A DNA stretch of 29,564 bases from an uncultured Mycoplasmatota bacterium. Its GTDB lineage: Bacteria; Bacillota_I; Bacilli_A; RF39; UBA660. The DNA lies in contig CANSDD010000005.1 in the NCBI GenBank assembly GCA_947645535.1, forward strand, positions 1 to 29,564, given 5' to 3'. This document shows, one piece after another, positions 8,029 to 16,084 of this stretch (position 1 is the stretch's first letter; every line of letters begins with the position of its first letter). The notes beneath the pieces are model-generated. The model saw only the letters and a list, made by a program, of their open reading frames with translations. It was not told the origin of the DNA and did not search any database. Made by a program: the position numbers and the translations under genes.

Positions 8029-9252
8029 CTAATAAGGTAATGGGAACTTACTTGTTAATTCTAATACTTTTTTACTTAACTCATCTAATACTTTTTCATC
8101 TTTTACATTCTTTAAAGCTTTCGCAATGATTTTACCAATTTGTTCAAATTCAACTTCTTTCATTCCTCTTGTTGTCATTGCTGGACTTCCAATTCTAATT
8201 CCACTTGCAGTTATTGGCTTCTCACTATCATTTGGAATGGTATTTTTATTTACTGTAATATGAATTTTATCAAGTATTTCTTGAGCTTCTTTTCCAGTTA
8301 CGTTTGAAAAACTCTTCACATCTACTAAAATTAAATGATTATCTGTTCCACCTGATACAATACGAAATCCTTCTTCTTCTAAAGATTTAGTTAAAGCTTT
8401 AATATTCTTTAACACTTGTTCTTGGTATCTTTTAAATTCAGGAGTCAATGCTTCATAAAAACACTGTGCTTTCGCAGCTATTACATGCATAAGTGGTCCG
8501 CCTTGAATCCCAGGAAAAATAATACTATCTATTTTCTTAGCTATTTTTTCATCATTGCATAAAATAAGTCCACCTCGAGGTCCCCTTAATGTTTTATGTG
8601 TCGTTGTTGTTACAATATCTGCGTATGGTACTGGAGATGGGTGAAGTCCTGTTGCCACAAGCCCAGCAATATGAGCCATATCTACCATTAAATATGCACC
8701 AACTTCATCACATATTTCACGAAATTTTTGAAAATCTATTATTCTAGAATATGCACTTGCTCCTGCTATTATCATTTTTGGTCTTTCTTTTATTGCTTTT
8801 TCTCTTAAAGCCTCATAATCGATTAATTCATTTTTGAAATCTACATCATAGTCTACAATTTCATAATCTTGACCACTAAATGATAATGGATGACCATGCG
8901 TTAAATGTCCACCATTTGACAAGTTCATTCCCATGACTTTATCGCCTTTATTAAGTAAAGCTCTATAAGCAGCCATATTAGCACTCGATCCCGAATGAGG
9001 TTGAACATTTGCAAATTTTGAACCAAATAGTTTTTTTGCATATTCTATTGCTTTCTCCTCAAATGTATCAATATATTCACAACCCCCATAATACCTTTTC
9101 CCAGGATATCCTTCTGCATATTTGTTCGTTAAAATACTTCCTTGTAATTTTAAAATATCTTTTGATACATAATTTTCACTAGCAATTAGTTCAACATTTT
9201 TTTCTTGTCTTTTTCTTTCATTCTCTAATGCTTTTTCTAATTCTTTATTCAT
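8029..9252 (-). CDS. glyA: Serine hydroxymethyltransferase
   Basis: A PLP enzyme that interconverts serine and glycine while loading one-carbon units onto tetrahydrofolate. The 407-aa product has the family hallmarks: SENYVS near the N-terminus, NVQPHSGSSANMAAY, DMAHIAGLVA and the PLP-lysine motif TTTTHKTLRGPRGG (Lys220). Length is normal. The ATG at 9252 follows GAGGA; an in-frame GTG at 9267 would overlap the preceding gene and has no ribosome site. It starts 4 bases after the methyltransferase stop, so the two are likely one transcript. Confidence 0.97.
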   Translation of the reverse strand: MNKELEKALENERKRQEKNVELIASENYVSKDILKLQGSILTNKYAEGYPGKRYYGGCEYIDTFEEKAIEYAKKLFGSKFANVQPHSGSSANMAAYRALLNKGDKVMGMNLSNGGHLTHGHPLSFSGQDYEIVDYDVDFKNELIDYEALREKAIKERPKMIIAGASAYSRIIDFQKFREICDEVGAYLMVDMAHIAGLVATGLHPSPVPYADIVTTTTHKTLRGPRGGLILCNDEKIAKKIDSIIFPGIQGGPLMHVIAAKAQCFYEALTPEFKRYQEQVLKNIKALTKSLEEEGFRIVSGGTDNHLILVDVKSFSNVTGKEAQEILDKIHITVNKNTIPNDSEKPITASGIRIGSPAMTTRGMKEVEFEQIGKIIAKALKNVKDEKVLDELSKKVLELTSKFPLPY

Positions 9253-9256
9253 ATTT

Positions 9257-10996
9257 TCATTCCTCACTTCTCGAATATAAACATTTTCTTATATATTTTT
9301 TTTGTTCATTTGAAATATTATAAATATCATAGATTTCTTTTTGCAATAATTCAATTTTACTTTCATTTCCATTTAAAATATCATCTACTATATTAGTAAT
9401 TTTTTTATCTATTACTTCATCTATTTCCGGAAATGGAATTTCACTTAAATTTCCTCTTAATATTTTTACTCCTTGAAATAATTTCATATAATAAAATTGA
9501 AATAATTCAGAATTTAAAAAGGCCATTACTGTTTTTATATTCATTCCATGAATATTTGGCACTAGAATATTCGCACTATTTAAAAATAGACTTTTGGTAT
9601 TATCATAAGCAAAAATAGGCTTTTTAGATATAAATTTATAAACTAATTTTTCACTAATACGATAATATTCTTCTTTAGCAGATTGCTGAAATTGACTTTT
9701 ATCAAAATGAACATATTTTTTTCCTTTTTTTAATACATATGGAAATATTTCTTTTCCCGTATAAATAATTTCATAACCATCTTTCGGATTATCTAGCAAT
9801 TTTTCTTTATTATTTCCAGTTACAATTCCAAGAGCCCAAATACTATTTGAAAGATTATATTTTCCTTTCTTTTTTACCATGTGGATAATTTCACTATCTT
9901 TTTCTGATAAAATGCAAAAAATATTATTTTCTGTTTCTAAAAAGGAAGCAATATCATTTTTTTGACATTTGCCTTCAATAATAATATCTATTTCTTTTGA
10001 AGGTTTTTCCTTATAACATTTTATATCTATATATTTTGTAGTAACACCAGTAAATAAATCATCATAAAAAGTAATACTAGCCATTTTAGTATGTTCTAAT
10101 ATAAATTTTCGTATATCTTTATGATTTTTCACATTTAAAATAGCTTCTGGCAATAAAAAACGAATACAGCCATGTTCTTTTAATTGTGAATATGCCTTTA
10201 CAAAAAAATAGGAAAAAGATTCTCCAGAAGCTATTTCTTTAATATTTGACAGAATATCAGTTTGTGCACCCCAAGGTGGATTTGTAGCAATATAGTCAAA
10301 TTGTTTTTCACTCAATAATGTCCCGTCATTTAGAGTAATATCTTCATTTAAATAATCTAAACAATAAATTTGTGGAATAAATTCATAATTTGGAAATTTT
10401 AATAACAAGTTTATCTTAGCAATCATAACTGCGATTTTATCTCTATCACAGCCAAATATTTGCTCTGGCTTTACGTTATTTAATGATAATAAAAAGGCAC
10501 CACTTCCACAGCAAGGATCTAAAAACAATTCTTTATGCGCAAAATCAAAATCATTTGTCATATTATCTGTAACTTTTCTTGATGTATAATATGAACCTTT
10601 TTTATTCTTTTCCCCTTCAAGCTGAATGGCTTGATAAATGAGTCCTAAAAGATCACATTCATCTGTAGGAATTTCTAAATTCATTATCTCTTTTATTTTT
10701 TTATATTTCATTTCTTTTAATATTTTTTTTACATTCTCTTTTTCCAAAAGATTATGTTTTTCCAGTAAAGAAATACCAAAAGAATATATCATATTTTCCA
10801 TATTCCAATTATTATTTTCAAAAAGTGAAATAACATTTCGAATAAATATTGTATTATCTGAATTTGATAAATATTCGATTGGAAGAATTTTCTTTTTTGA
10901 TAATCTCTTATTTGCTCTTTTTGTCAATTTAGTACTAGAATCTGCATTTAATTTGTTCCAATTTCTTTTGGTAGCATCAGATACTAATTTATTCAT
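9257..10996 (-). CDS. Orphan DNA adenine N6-methyltransferase, Eco57I/TaqI-like
   Basis: The 579-aa protein has an N-terminal helical region (1-130) and the segment GSYYTSRKVTD (134-144) typical of this class. SAM motif I, LDPCCGSGAF, is at 159-168 and the N6-adenine catalytic motif NPPW at 239-242. The C-terminal half (about 380-560) looks like a TaqI-type target-recognition domain. No restriction enzyme is adjacent, so it is either a regulatory orphan like the clostridial CamA type or a relic of a restriction system. The Cys-Cys in motif I is notable. GGAAGGAG lies 9 bases before the ATG. It is co-transcribed with glyA. Confidence 0.88.
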   Translation of the reverse strand: MNKLVSDATKRNWNKLNADSSTKLTKRANKRLSKKKILPIEYLSNSDNTIFIRNVISLFENNNWNMENMIYSFGISLLEKHNLLEKENVKKILKEMKYKKIKEIMNLEIPTDECDLLGLIYQAIQLEGEKNKKGSYYTSRKVTDNMTNDFDFAHKELFLDPCCGSGAFLLSLNNVKPEQIFGCDRDKIAVMIAKINLLLKFPNYEFIPQIYCLDYLNEDITLNDGTLLSEKQFDYIATNPPWGAQTDILSNIKEIASGESFSYFFVKAYSQLKEHGCIRFLLPEAILNVKNHKDIRKFILEHTKMASITFYDDLFTGVTTKYIDIKCYKEKPSKEIDIIIEGKCQKNDIASFLETENNIFCILSEKDSEIIHMVKKKGKYNLSNSIWALGIVTGNNKEKLLDNPKDGYEIIYTGKEIFPYVLKKGKKYVHFDKSQFQQSAKEEYYRISEKLVYKFISKKPIFAYDNTKSLFLNSANILVPNIHGMNIKTVMAFLNSELFQFYYMKLFQGVKILRGNLSEIPFPEIDEVIDKKITNIVDDILNGNESKIELLQKEIYDIYNISNEQKKYIRKCLYSRSEE

Positions 10997-11034
10997 GTGT
11001 ATTTTCTCCTTCCTACTTTGATATTTCTATGGTT

Positions 11035-11063
11035 ATTTTACCATGAACACATTGTTTTTTCAA
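11035..11063 (-). promoter_or_regulatory. Promoter of the methyltransferase-glyA unit
   Basis: TTGAAA at 11063-11058, a 17-base spacer and TGGTAAAAT (extended -10, hexamer at 11040-11035), about 40 bases before the start codon. Confidence 0.65.
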
Positions 11064-11140
11064 TTGATTTCACATTTTAATAAAGTATATTTTCTAAATT
11101 TATAATAGATAAATTATTTTTTTATTATATATAAGAATAC

Positions 11141-11175
11141 AAAAAGAAAAATTGTTACTTTTTTATAACAATTTT
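11141..11175 (-). terminator. Terminator of the 133-aa hypothetical gene
   Basis: A perfect 10-bp stem (11148-11157 with 11166-11175, AAATTGTTA core, 8-nt loop) followed leftward by TTTTTCTTTTT. It lies about 40 bases past the stop. Confidence 0.65.
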
Positions 11176-11213
11176 AATTATAAAAATTTAAATTTGTACT
11201 TTTTTATTCATAA

Positions 11214-11615
11214 CTACTTTTGTAATTGATAAGCTTTACCTTTTACAGAGGTTTTGGAAGTAGATGTTTTCCACTTTTCTAATGTTATTATTTTTTCTTT
11301 TTCTAATTCTGTAAAAAAACGCATGAAAAGATTTTTATCAGTTAATACACATAATACATCAATAGAAAGTCTATGCACATCATAACAACAATTTTCAGAT
11401 GCTACAATAACACCATTAACTATATCAAAATCTTCTCTACTTAAACTATTATAAGTAACTACTAAATCTAAATTTCGATTATTGAATTCTCTTTGTACAA
11501 AATGCGCAAATTGATTAAGTTCAGACATTGTAATAAAATTTTCATTAAAAATTTCATATTTTGTTTTCAAAAGTGCCATAGCAATATATCCTGTTGACAC
11601 AAATTTATTTGCCAT
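11214..11615 (-). CDS. Hypothetical protein, 133 aa
   Basis: I do not recognise this soluble protein. The first half looks helical (ITMSELNQFAHFVQREFNNR); the second half has two adjacent cysteines (SENCCYDV) and ends in a Ser/Thr/Lys-rich tail. GAGGT sits 5 bases before the ATG and a clear TATAAT lies at 11640-11635, so it is very likely expressed on its own. Size and layout would fit a small DNA-binding or adaptor protein, but nothing in the sequence shows this. Confidence 0.7.
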   Translation of the reverse strand: MANKFVSTGYIAMALLKTKYEIFNENFITMSELNQFAHFVQREFNNRNLDLVVTYNSLSREDFDIVNGVIVASENCCYDVHRLSIDVLCVLTDKNLFMRFFTELEKEKIITLEKWKTSTSKTSVKGKAYQLQK

Positions 11616-11703
11616 ATTACCTCACCCCAAAATTATTATACGATAATTTTCTTATTTTTTATACACTAAAAAAATCTATATCATTAAAACTCATAAACAA
11701 CTT

Positions 11704-11780
11704 TGGTCGAAAAGACAGGATTTGAACCTGCAACCTCTTGAACCCGAATCAAGTGCTCTTCCAAATTAAGCTACTTTTCG
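11704..11780 (-). tRNA. tRNA-Pro (CGG anticodon)
   Basis: Folds as a full cloverleaf: acceptor CGAAAAG / CTTTTCG, discriminator A and encoded CCA, anticodon stem CTTGA / TCAAG with loop TTCGGGT, and T-arm GCAGG / CCTGT. Anticodon CGG reads CCG proline codons. The T-arm is identical to that of the tRNA-Pro(UGG) at 14918, so the two are probably duplicates. The acceptor stem is unusually AU-rich. It stands alone, with a promoter just upstream. Confidence 0.9.
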
Positions 11781-11790
11781 ACACATTTTC

Positions 11791-11819
11791 ATTATATACC
11801 AATTTTATTTACTCATCAA
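11791..11819 (-). promoter_or_regulatory. Promoter of tRNA-Pro (CGG)
   Basis: TTGATG (11819-11814), 17-base spacer, TATAAT (11796-11791). The -35 lies inside the last codons of the upstream Nudix gene; the tRNA 5' end is 11 bases past the -10. Confidence 0.65.
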
Positions 11820-12227
11820 ATATTCCATCAATTTATCTATAAAGATAATTTGCCCTTTTAAAATTTTATTTTTTGCCTCTTCTATTAAAAACCATTCTGC
11901 TCTATCCATTTCTGGAAACTTTTCTATTTTTCCGCTTTTTGGAGGCCATTCTAATTCAAACAAATTACTTCTTATTTTAGTAGCATCAAAATCATGTTCT
12001 GCCATAAAAATAGTTAATAATTTTCCACTACTTTGTTTATTAGAACCTAAAAAAACTAATTCCTCTTGTTTCAATTTATACCCTGTTTCTTCCGCAAATT
12101 CTCTAAGTGCTGCTTCTATTGCAGTTTCTTCTGTATATTCCCCTTTAGGAAGTGACCAAGCTCCATTATCTTTACCTTTCCAATAAGGTCCTCCCATATG
12201 TTCTAATACTCCTGCACTTCTTTTCAT
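11805..12227 (-). CDS. Nudix hydrolase, COG4119-like, with shortened N-terminus
   Basis: A Nudix pyrophosphohydrolase of 140 aa. The catalytic helix REFAEETGY is intact (the REXXEE core). The flanks KRSAGVL, GGPYWKGKDNGAWSLPKGEY and NLFELEWPPKSGKIEKFPE match the COG4119 subfamily. Two oddities: the usual strand-turn-strand between KRSAGVL and GGPYW (roughly 15 residues in relatives, from memory) is missing, and the loop between the first Gly and the catalytic Glu of the Nudix box is one residue short. Substrate is unknown. Its ATG overlaps the stop of the acetyltransferase gene by one base (TAATG). Confidence 0.87.
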   Translation of the reverse strand: MKRSAGVLEHMGGPYWKGKDNGAWSLPKGEYTEETAIEAALREFAEETGYKLKQEELVFLGSNKQSSGKLLTIFMAEHDFDATKIRSNLFELEWPPKSGKIEKFPEMDRAEWFLIEEAKNKILKGQIIFIDKLMEYLMSK

Positions 12228-12673
12228 TACTTTTCCTCCTCATAGTCCATTCTCATACGATAAAAATATTTTCTAAGATTTAATTTCCAATATAAATGCA
12301 TCATACATTTACTTTCATGTATCTTTTCTGTTTCTAAAATCTTAATATTATAATTAAGACATAAATCCAAAAATGTTTCAAGCAAAGATGTTGCAATTCC
12401 AGTATTTCTATAATTTGGCTCTACCATGATTGATTCTAAAACAGCTGTAGAATGATACATCAATTCTCCACTTACTGATAAAGTATAAGCATATAAAAAT
12501 CCAACTACAATATTTTTATCAAGTGCCACCAAGAAAAAAGATAAGGGTCGTAATTCATTTTGAATTTCTAACTTTTTTCTAATATGTTCACATTTCTTAT
12601 AATTTTCTTTCAACAACTTACTACTAAATTTTACTTCTACACCTCGCCTTACAACTACAATCCTAATTCCCAT
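12227..12673 (-). CDS. GNAT-family N-acetyltransferase
   Basis: The 148-aa protein has the acetyl-CoA binding motif A of GNAT enzymes (VEPNYRNTGIATSLLETFLD, pyrophosphate loop YRNTGIA) and the preceding strand pair VGFLYAYTLS...ESIMV. The substrate cannot be told. The first 12 residues (MGIRIVVVRRGV) look extra to the fold, so the start may be off, but no better start codon is available; AGGGG lies 9 bases before this ATG. It is translationally coupled to the Nudix gene, suggesting linked small-molecule or nucleotide metabolism. Confidence 0.82.
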   Translation of the reverse strand: MGIRIVVVRRGVEVKFSSKLLKENYKKCEHIRKKLEIQNELRPLSFFLVALDKNIVVGFLYAYTLSVSGELMYHSTAVLESIMVEPNYRNTGIATSLLETFLDLCLNYNIKILETEKIHESKCMMHLYWKLNLRKYFYRMRMDYEEEK

Positions 12674-12746
12674 GACGTATCCCCTTTATTCTTTTGATAC
12701 AGCCAACAGCATAATTCTATATATATTTTAATCTAATGATCATTTT

Positions 12747-12777
12747 TTACTTAAAAATAAGCATAAATCTCACTCCT
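12747..12777 (-). promoter_or_regulatory. Possible 5-codon leader ORF upstream of the GNAT gene
   Basis: A strong ribosome site AGGAGTGAG (12777-12769) is followed 4 bases later by ATG and the codons for M-L-I-F-K, then TAA (12764-12747). It lies about 75 bases before the GNAT start and downstream of a possible TATAAT -10 near 12800. It may be a regulatory leader or the remnant of an older start. Confidence 0.3.
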
Positions 12778-12937
12778 AACTACCAATTAAACTTCATTCA
12801 TTATATGATATCTACAAGTAATAAAATATTCTTATCACTTATTCTTTATCATAAATTTATTTTATCATAGATTAAATTAGATTGTAACCAAACGTTTACA
12901 AAAATAGTCTTTTTTAGGCTAAACGCTAAATTCACTT

Positions 12938-14314
12938 TTATTTAAAATAAAAGTAAGATGTTTCATAATCTAACGTTATTCCTTTTAATTCAGCCATTTC
13001 TAAAATTGTTACAAACACATAGCCTTCTTCTTTTAACTGAGCCATTGCTTGTAGTGCGCCTTCTACTGAACTTTTGTATATATCATGAAGCAATACGATT
13101 GCTCCATCGTGAGCATTAGTTATAATTTCATTTGCTATCTTGTCTTTGTCTTTATATTTCCAATCCAAAGTATCAATATCCCATTCAATAATATGCATAT
13201 TACTTAGTTTCTTTATATCATCATTGATATTACCATATGGTGGTCTTAAAAGAATTGGTTTTACTCCTATTGTGTTTTCAATAATGTCATTTGTATTTTT
13301 TATTTCTTGCAATCTAGTATAATCATTTAATAATAATAGATTTCTATGATTATATGTATGACTACCTATTACATGACCTTCTTTATAAGCTCTTTTCAAT
13401 ACCTCACTATGTTGATTTATACGATTTCCAATTACAAAAAAAGTTACTTTGGCATCGAATTCTTTTACACCATCTAATAATAAATTTGTTGTCTCTGTAC
13501 TTGGTCCATCATCAAACGTAAAAGCAATCAGTTTTTTTCCTTTATATTGTTCTAAATCTCGTGTCTCAGGAACAATAACTTCTATATCTTTTTTATTAGC
13601 TTGTTTTTGATACTTTGGCTTTAATAATTCATTTAGTTCTTTATATGGTATTATTATTTTTATTTCTCCATCAATCCAATCGGTTTCTTGATAAAGCGCA
13701 AAGAGAAATTCAAAACCATCCTCTTGTATATTAAAATGAATAAAATTTTCATTTTTTGAACTTGTATATTCCTTTACAATTTCTTCATTAAACTCTTTTC
13801 CATTTTCTTCTCCATATTCCATAATGTAATAATATGATAATAATGACAATTTTTCTAAGCTAGATTCATCATTTAAATATTCTTCAATCGTTATAAATTC
13901 TTTACGTTTAATATCATAATGAAAGGTTTTATCATCTTTTTGATAATGTTCTCCTCCAGTATATGAATATGTTTCTAAATGAATATGATATATATCATCT
14001 TCCTTATTTAATTGATATTGAATAATGAAATCATACTTATTATCAGTTTCTAAATGTTCTATTTGATCTACAATATCTAGAAATTCCTGTTTCTTTTCAT
14101 CTACATACTCTTTGATTTTCTTATCTATTTTTTTATCATGTAGTAAAGGATAGTTTATCTTTAATTGATAATATTTTCCAGACTTTAAAATATGAATTTC
14201 CTTTTTTCCTTTATAAGAAATCAATTTAATAGATAGGATGATGAAAAAAATAAAAATAATTAAAGAAAGAAGGGCTATTTTGCCTGCTTTATTTAGTCTT
14301 CTATGAGTTTTCAT
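12938..14314 (-). CDS. Membrane-anchored polysaccharide deacetylase with RsiV-like domain
   Basis: The 458-aa protein has an N-terminal transmembrane anchor (about 10-33), an extracellular region resembling the DUF4163/DUF3298 (RsiV-like) module (about 45-235) and a NodB-type deacetylase domain (about 264-445). The NodB metal and catalytic motifs are AFTFDDGPS (264-272), SHTYNH (319-323 for the HTYNH part), RPPYG (357-361) and VLLHD. Such enzymes remove acetyl groups from peptidoglycan or other surface glycans and can give lysozyme resistance. The ATG at 14314 follows AGGTGA by 8 bases; an in-frame TTG at 14338 would engulf that site. Confidence 0.9.
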   Translation of the reverse strand: MKTHRRLNKAGKIALLSLIIFIFFIILSIKLISYKGKKEIHILKSGKYYQLKINYPLLHDKKIDKKIKEYVDEKKQEFLDIVDQIEHLETDNKYDFIIQYQLNKEDDIYHIHLETYSYTGGEHYQKDDKTFHYDIKRKEFITIEEYLNDESSLEKLSLLSYYYIMEYGEENGKEFNEEIVKEYTSSKNENFIHFNIQEDGFEFLFALYQETDWIDGEIKIIIPYKELNELLKPKYQKQANKKDIEVIVPETRDLEQYKGKKLIAFTFDDGPSTETTNLLLDGVKEFDAKVTFFVIGNRINQHSEVLKRAYKEGHVIGSHTYNHRNLLLLNDYTRLQEIKNTNDIIENTIGVKPILLRPPYGNINDDIKKLSNMHIIEWDIDTLDWKYKDKDKIANEIITNAHDGAIVLLHDIYKSSVEGALQAMAQLKEEGYVFVTILEMAELKGITLDYETSYFYFK

Positions 14315-14344
14315 ATATACTTCACCTACTTCTATCAATTTTAA

Positions 14345-14372
14345 TTATTACATTTTTTTTAAATTTTGTTAA
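14345..14372 (-). promoter_or_regulatory. Promoter of the polysaccharide deacetylase gene
   Basis: TTAACA (14372-14367), a 16-base spacer and TAATAA preceded by TG. About 30 bases upstream of the start codon. Confidence 0.45.
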
Positions 14373-14400
14373 TAGCTATATGATTTTTTTCTAAAAAAGT

Positions 14401-14799
14401 TTGGATTTTAAAAACTTAAAGAGAATAATATTTGTAATGATACAAAATAATATTTATGAATTACAAAAGAAATTTAATGAAATTAAAAGAAGGGATAGGT
14501 ACAAAGTGAAAGAGATGGTAATGATAGAATTTGGAAGATCTTTTAAAACATTATTAGATAGAGAGGAAAATAGTTTAGAAATTCTCGATTTTGATGATAT
14601 AAAAGAAAAATTATATTGTAAGTTAAAAACCTTAGCATTTATTAAAGCAATTAGAAAATTTGATAATAAAAAGGAATATTTTAAATATTATGATTTAAAA
14701 ATATATACTTTAAAAGGATTTAAAGCATTTCTTTCCCTTATAGAAAATGATACTACTAAAATTACTTTTAAAATTGGAACTTCTCAATTTTATACTTGA
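14401..14799 (+). CDS. Hypothetical charged protein, up to 132 aa
   Basis: The product is Lys/Glu-rich and mostly helical (ELQKKFNEIKRRDRYKVKEM then EFGRSFKTLLDREENSLEIL), with a beta-rich C-terminus (TTKITFKIGTSQFY). I do not recognise it. The reading frame opens at a TTG (14401) without a ribosome site; the first ATG is at 14437, also with a poor site. It sits alone between convergent neighbours with no clear terminator. It could be a small real gene, the 3' part of a longer one, or a relic. Confidence 0.45.
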   Translation: MDFKNLKRIIFVMIQNNIYELQKKFNEIKRRDRYKVKEMVMIEFGRSFKTLLDREENSLEILDFDDIKEKLYCKLKTLAFIKAIRKFDNKKEYFKYYDLKIYTLKGFKAFLSLIENDTTKITFKIGTSQFYT

Positions 14800-14877
14800 C
14801 ACATTGTTTCCACTTTTTTTTATTATCTCAATATTTTTTTACCAATTTGGATTGAGCACAATAGGTTGCTCTTTTTC

Positions 14878-14905
14878 AAAAAAAAAAACACTCAATAGAG
14901 AGTGT
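14878..14905 (-). terminator. Terminator of the tRNA operon
   Basis: Stem ACACTC / GAGTGT (14888-14893 with 14900-14905) followed leftward by a run of about ten U residues, 13 bases past the last tRNA. Confidence 0.85.
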
Positions 14906-14917
14906 GTAATTTTATAA

Positions 14918-14994
14918 TGGTCGGGAAAACAGGATTTGAACCTGCAACCCCTTGGTCCCAAACCAAGTGCTCTACCAAATTGAGCCATTTCCCG
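14918..14994 (-). tRNA. tRNA-Pro (UGG)
   Basis: Cloverleaf with acceptor CGGGAAA / TTTCCCG, discriminator A and encoded CCA, anticodon loop TTTGGGA (anticodon TGG) and G37 as expected for proline. Last gene of the six-tRNA operon. Confidence 0.97.
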
Positions 14995-15002
14995 AATAAA
15001 AA

Positions 15003-15079
15003 TGGTGCGCCCTAAGGGAGTCGAACCCCTAACCTTTAGATCCGTAGTCTAACGCTCTATCCAATTGAGCTAAGGGCGC
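15003..15079 (-). tRNA. tRNA-Arg (ACG)
   Basis: Acceptor GCGCCCT / AGGGCGC, discriminator A, encoded CCA, anticodon loop CTACGGA (anticodon ACG, where A34 would be edited to inosine by TadA). Confidence 0.97.
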
Positions 15080-15110
15080 AAACAACACCAATGTTTTCAT
15101 AATTTATAAA

Positions 15111-15186
15111 TGGTGGCTCCGAGTGGAATCGAACCACCGACACAGGGATTTTCAGTCCCTTGCTCTACCGACTGAGCTACAGAGCC
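15111..15186 (-). tRNA. tRNA-Phe (GAA)
   Basis: Acceptor GGCTCTG / CGGAGCC (one G-U pair), discriminator A, CCA encoded, anticodon loop CTGAAAA. Middle of the tRNA operon. Confidence 0.97.
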
Positions 15187-15195
15187 AAATATAAA

Positions 15196-15271
15196 TGGCG
15201 GTCCCGACGAGAATCGAACTCGCGATCTTCTGCGTGACAGGCAGACGTGATAACCGCTACACCACGGGACC
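15196..15271 (-). tRNA. tRNA-Asp (GUC)
   Basis: Acceptor GGTCCCG / CGGGACC, discriminator G as usual for tRNA-Asp, CCA encoded, anticodon loop CTGTCAC. Confidence 0.97.
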
Positions 15272-15275
15272 ATTT

Positions 15276-15352
<77 letters not shown>

Positions 15353-15378
15353 ATATTATTAACATCCTAACAAACAAA

Positions 15379-15469
15379 TGGCGGAGAAAGAGGGATTCGA
15401 ACCCCCGCGCCGTTTCCGACCTCCCGGTTTTCAAGACCGGTCCCTTCAACCAGACTTGGGTATTTCTCC
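15379..15469 (-). tRNA. tRNA-Ser (UGA)
   Basis: 91-nt class II tRNA with a long variable arm: acceptor GGAGAAA / TTTCTCC, discriminator G, CCA encoded, anticodon loop CTTGAAA (anticodon TGA). First gene of the operon, 35 bases from the -10 element. Confidence 0.97.
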
Positions 15470-15503
15470 AATTTTCTCACTGCGTTCATCAGATAACGAA
15501 TAG

Positions 15504-15533
15504 ATTATATCATAATTTTTTCAATAAAGTCAA
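15504..15533 (-). promoter_or_regulatory. Promoter of the six-tRNA operon
   Basis: TTGACT (15533-15528), 18-base spacer and an extended -10 TGATATAAT (15512-15504). One of the best promoter matches in the window, as expected for a stable-RNA operon. Confidence 0.75.
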
Positions 15534-15693
15534 CCTATTTATTGCGTTTTCTATAAAATTGTCTTTTTTTTTATCTTATCTTTATCTTCATGCCTTTCTA
15601 TAACTATCATATGAAACGAAAAAAGAAAAATGATTACTTTTTTTATATCTTTCATTTTTATAATATCATATTTCAATTAAAATACTGATTTTA

Positions 15694-15909
15694 TTACTTT
15701 ATTTTAAAAAATAATTGATTATATGCTAATTTTTCGTCTTTTGACTTTCTTAATTCTCTCATAATTCATAATCCATAATATTTTCAATATTTCGATAGAA
15801 CAATATTTTGATATCTAATCACTAATTCAGTAAATGAAGTATCCTCTTTTTTCATATAAAGATTATCATAAGGAATGGTATGCCCCAGTTTCTTGGGGTT
15901 CAGTTCATT
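15694..15909 (-). pseudogene. Decayed small gene of unknown family
   Basis: Leftward from 15909 the frame reads NELNPKKLGHTIPYDNLYMK then KEDTSFTELVIRYQNIVLSKY and hits TGA at 15786-15784. After a frame change, 15762-15694 reads MRELRKSKDEKLAYNQLFFK and ends at TAA. The two pieces look protein-like and together would give a protein of about 75-80 aa. There is no in-frame start before NELN; an ATG next to an 8-A run lies in the neighbouring frame. The family is not recognised. Confidence 0.35.
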
Positions 15910-16084
15910 TTTTTTCCCTTGTGTTCATAAGTTATAGAAACTATTATGTATTTTTACTGGTTTGCCCAACCAATGATTAAATAAACAAGAGATTTTGATA
16001 GATATAATCTATCATACCAATAATAACAGAAAAGAAGTGACTTGGCTAGTACATGAGGTGTGCAAGAAAAGTACAACTTACTAT

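Noticed and set aside
12885..12903. cre-like (CcpA) site TTGTAAACGTTTGGTTACA
   Set aside because: Only part of the consensus matches, and it lies more than 200 bases from the GNAT start, downstream of the deacetylase stop, so a catabolite-control role is not supported.
15883..15898. CCCCA / TGGGG hairpin followed by a T-run, terminator-like on the plus strand
   Set aside because: The stem lies inside the protein-like reading of the decayed leftward gene and no rightward gene precedes it.
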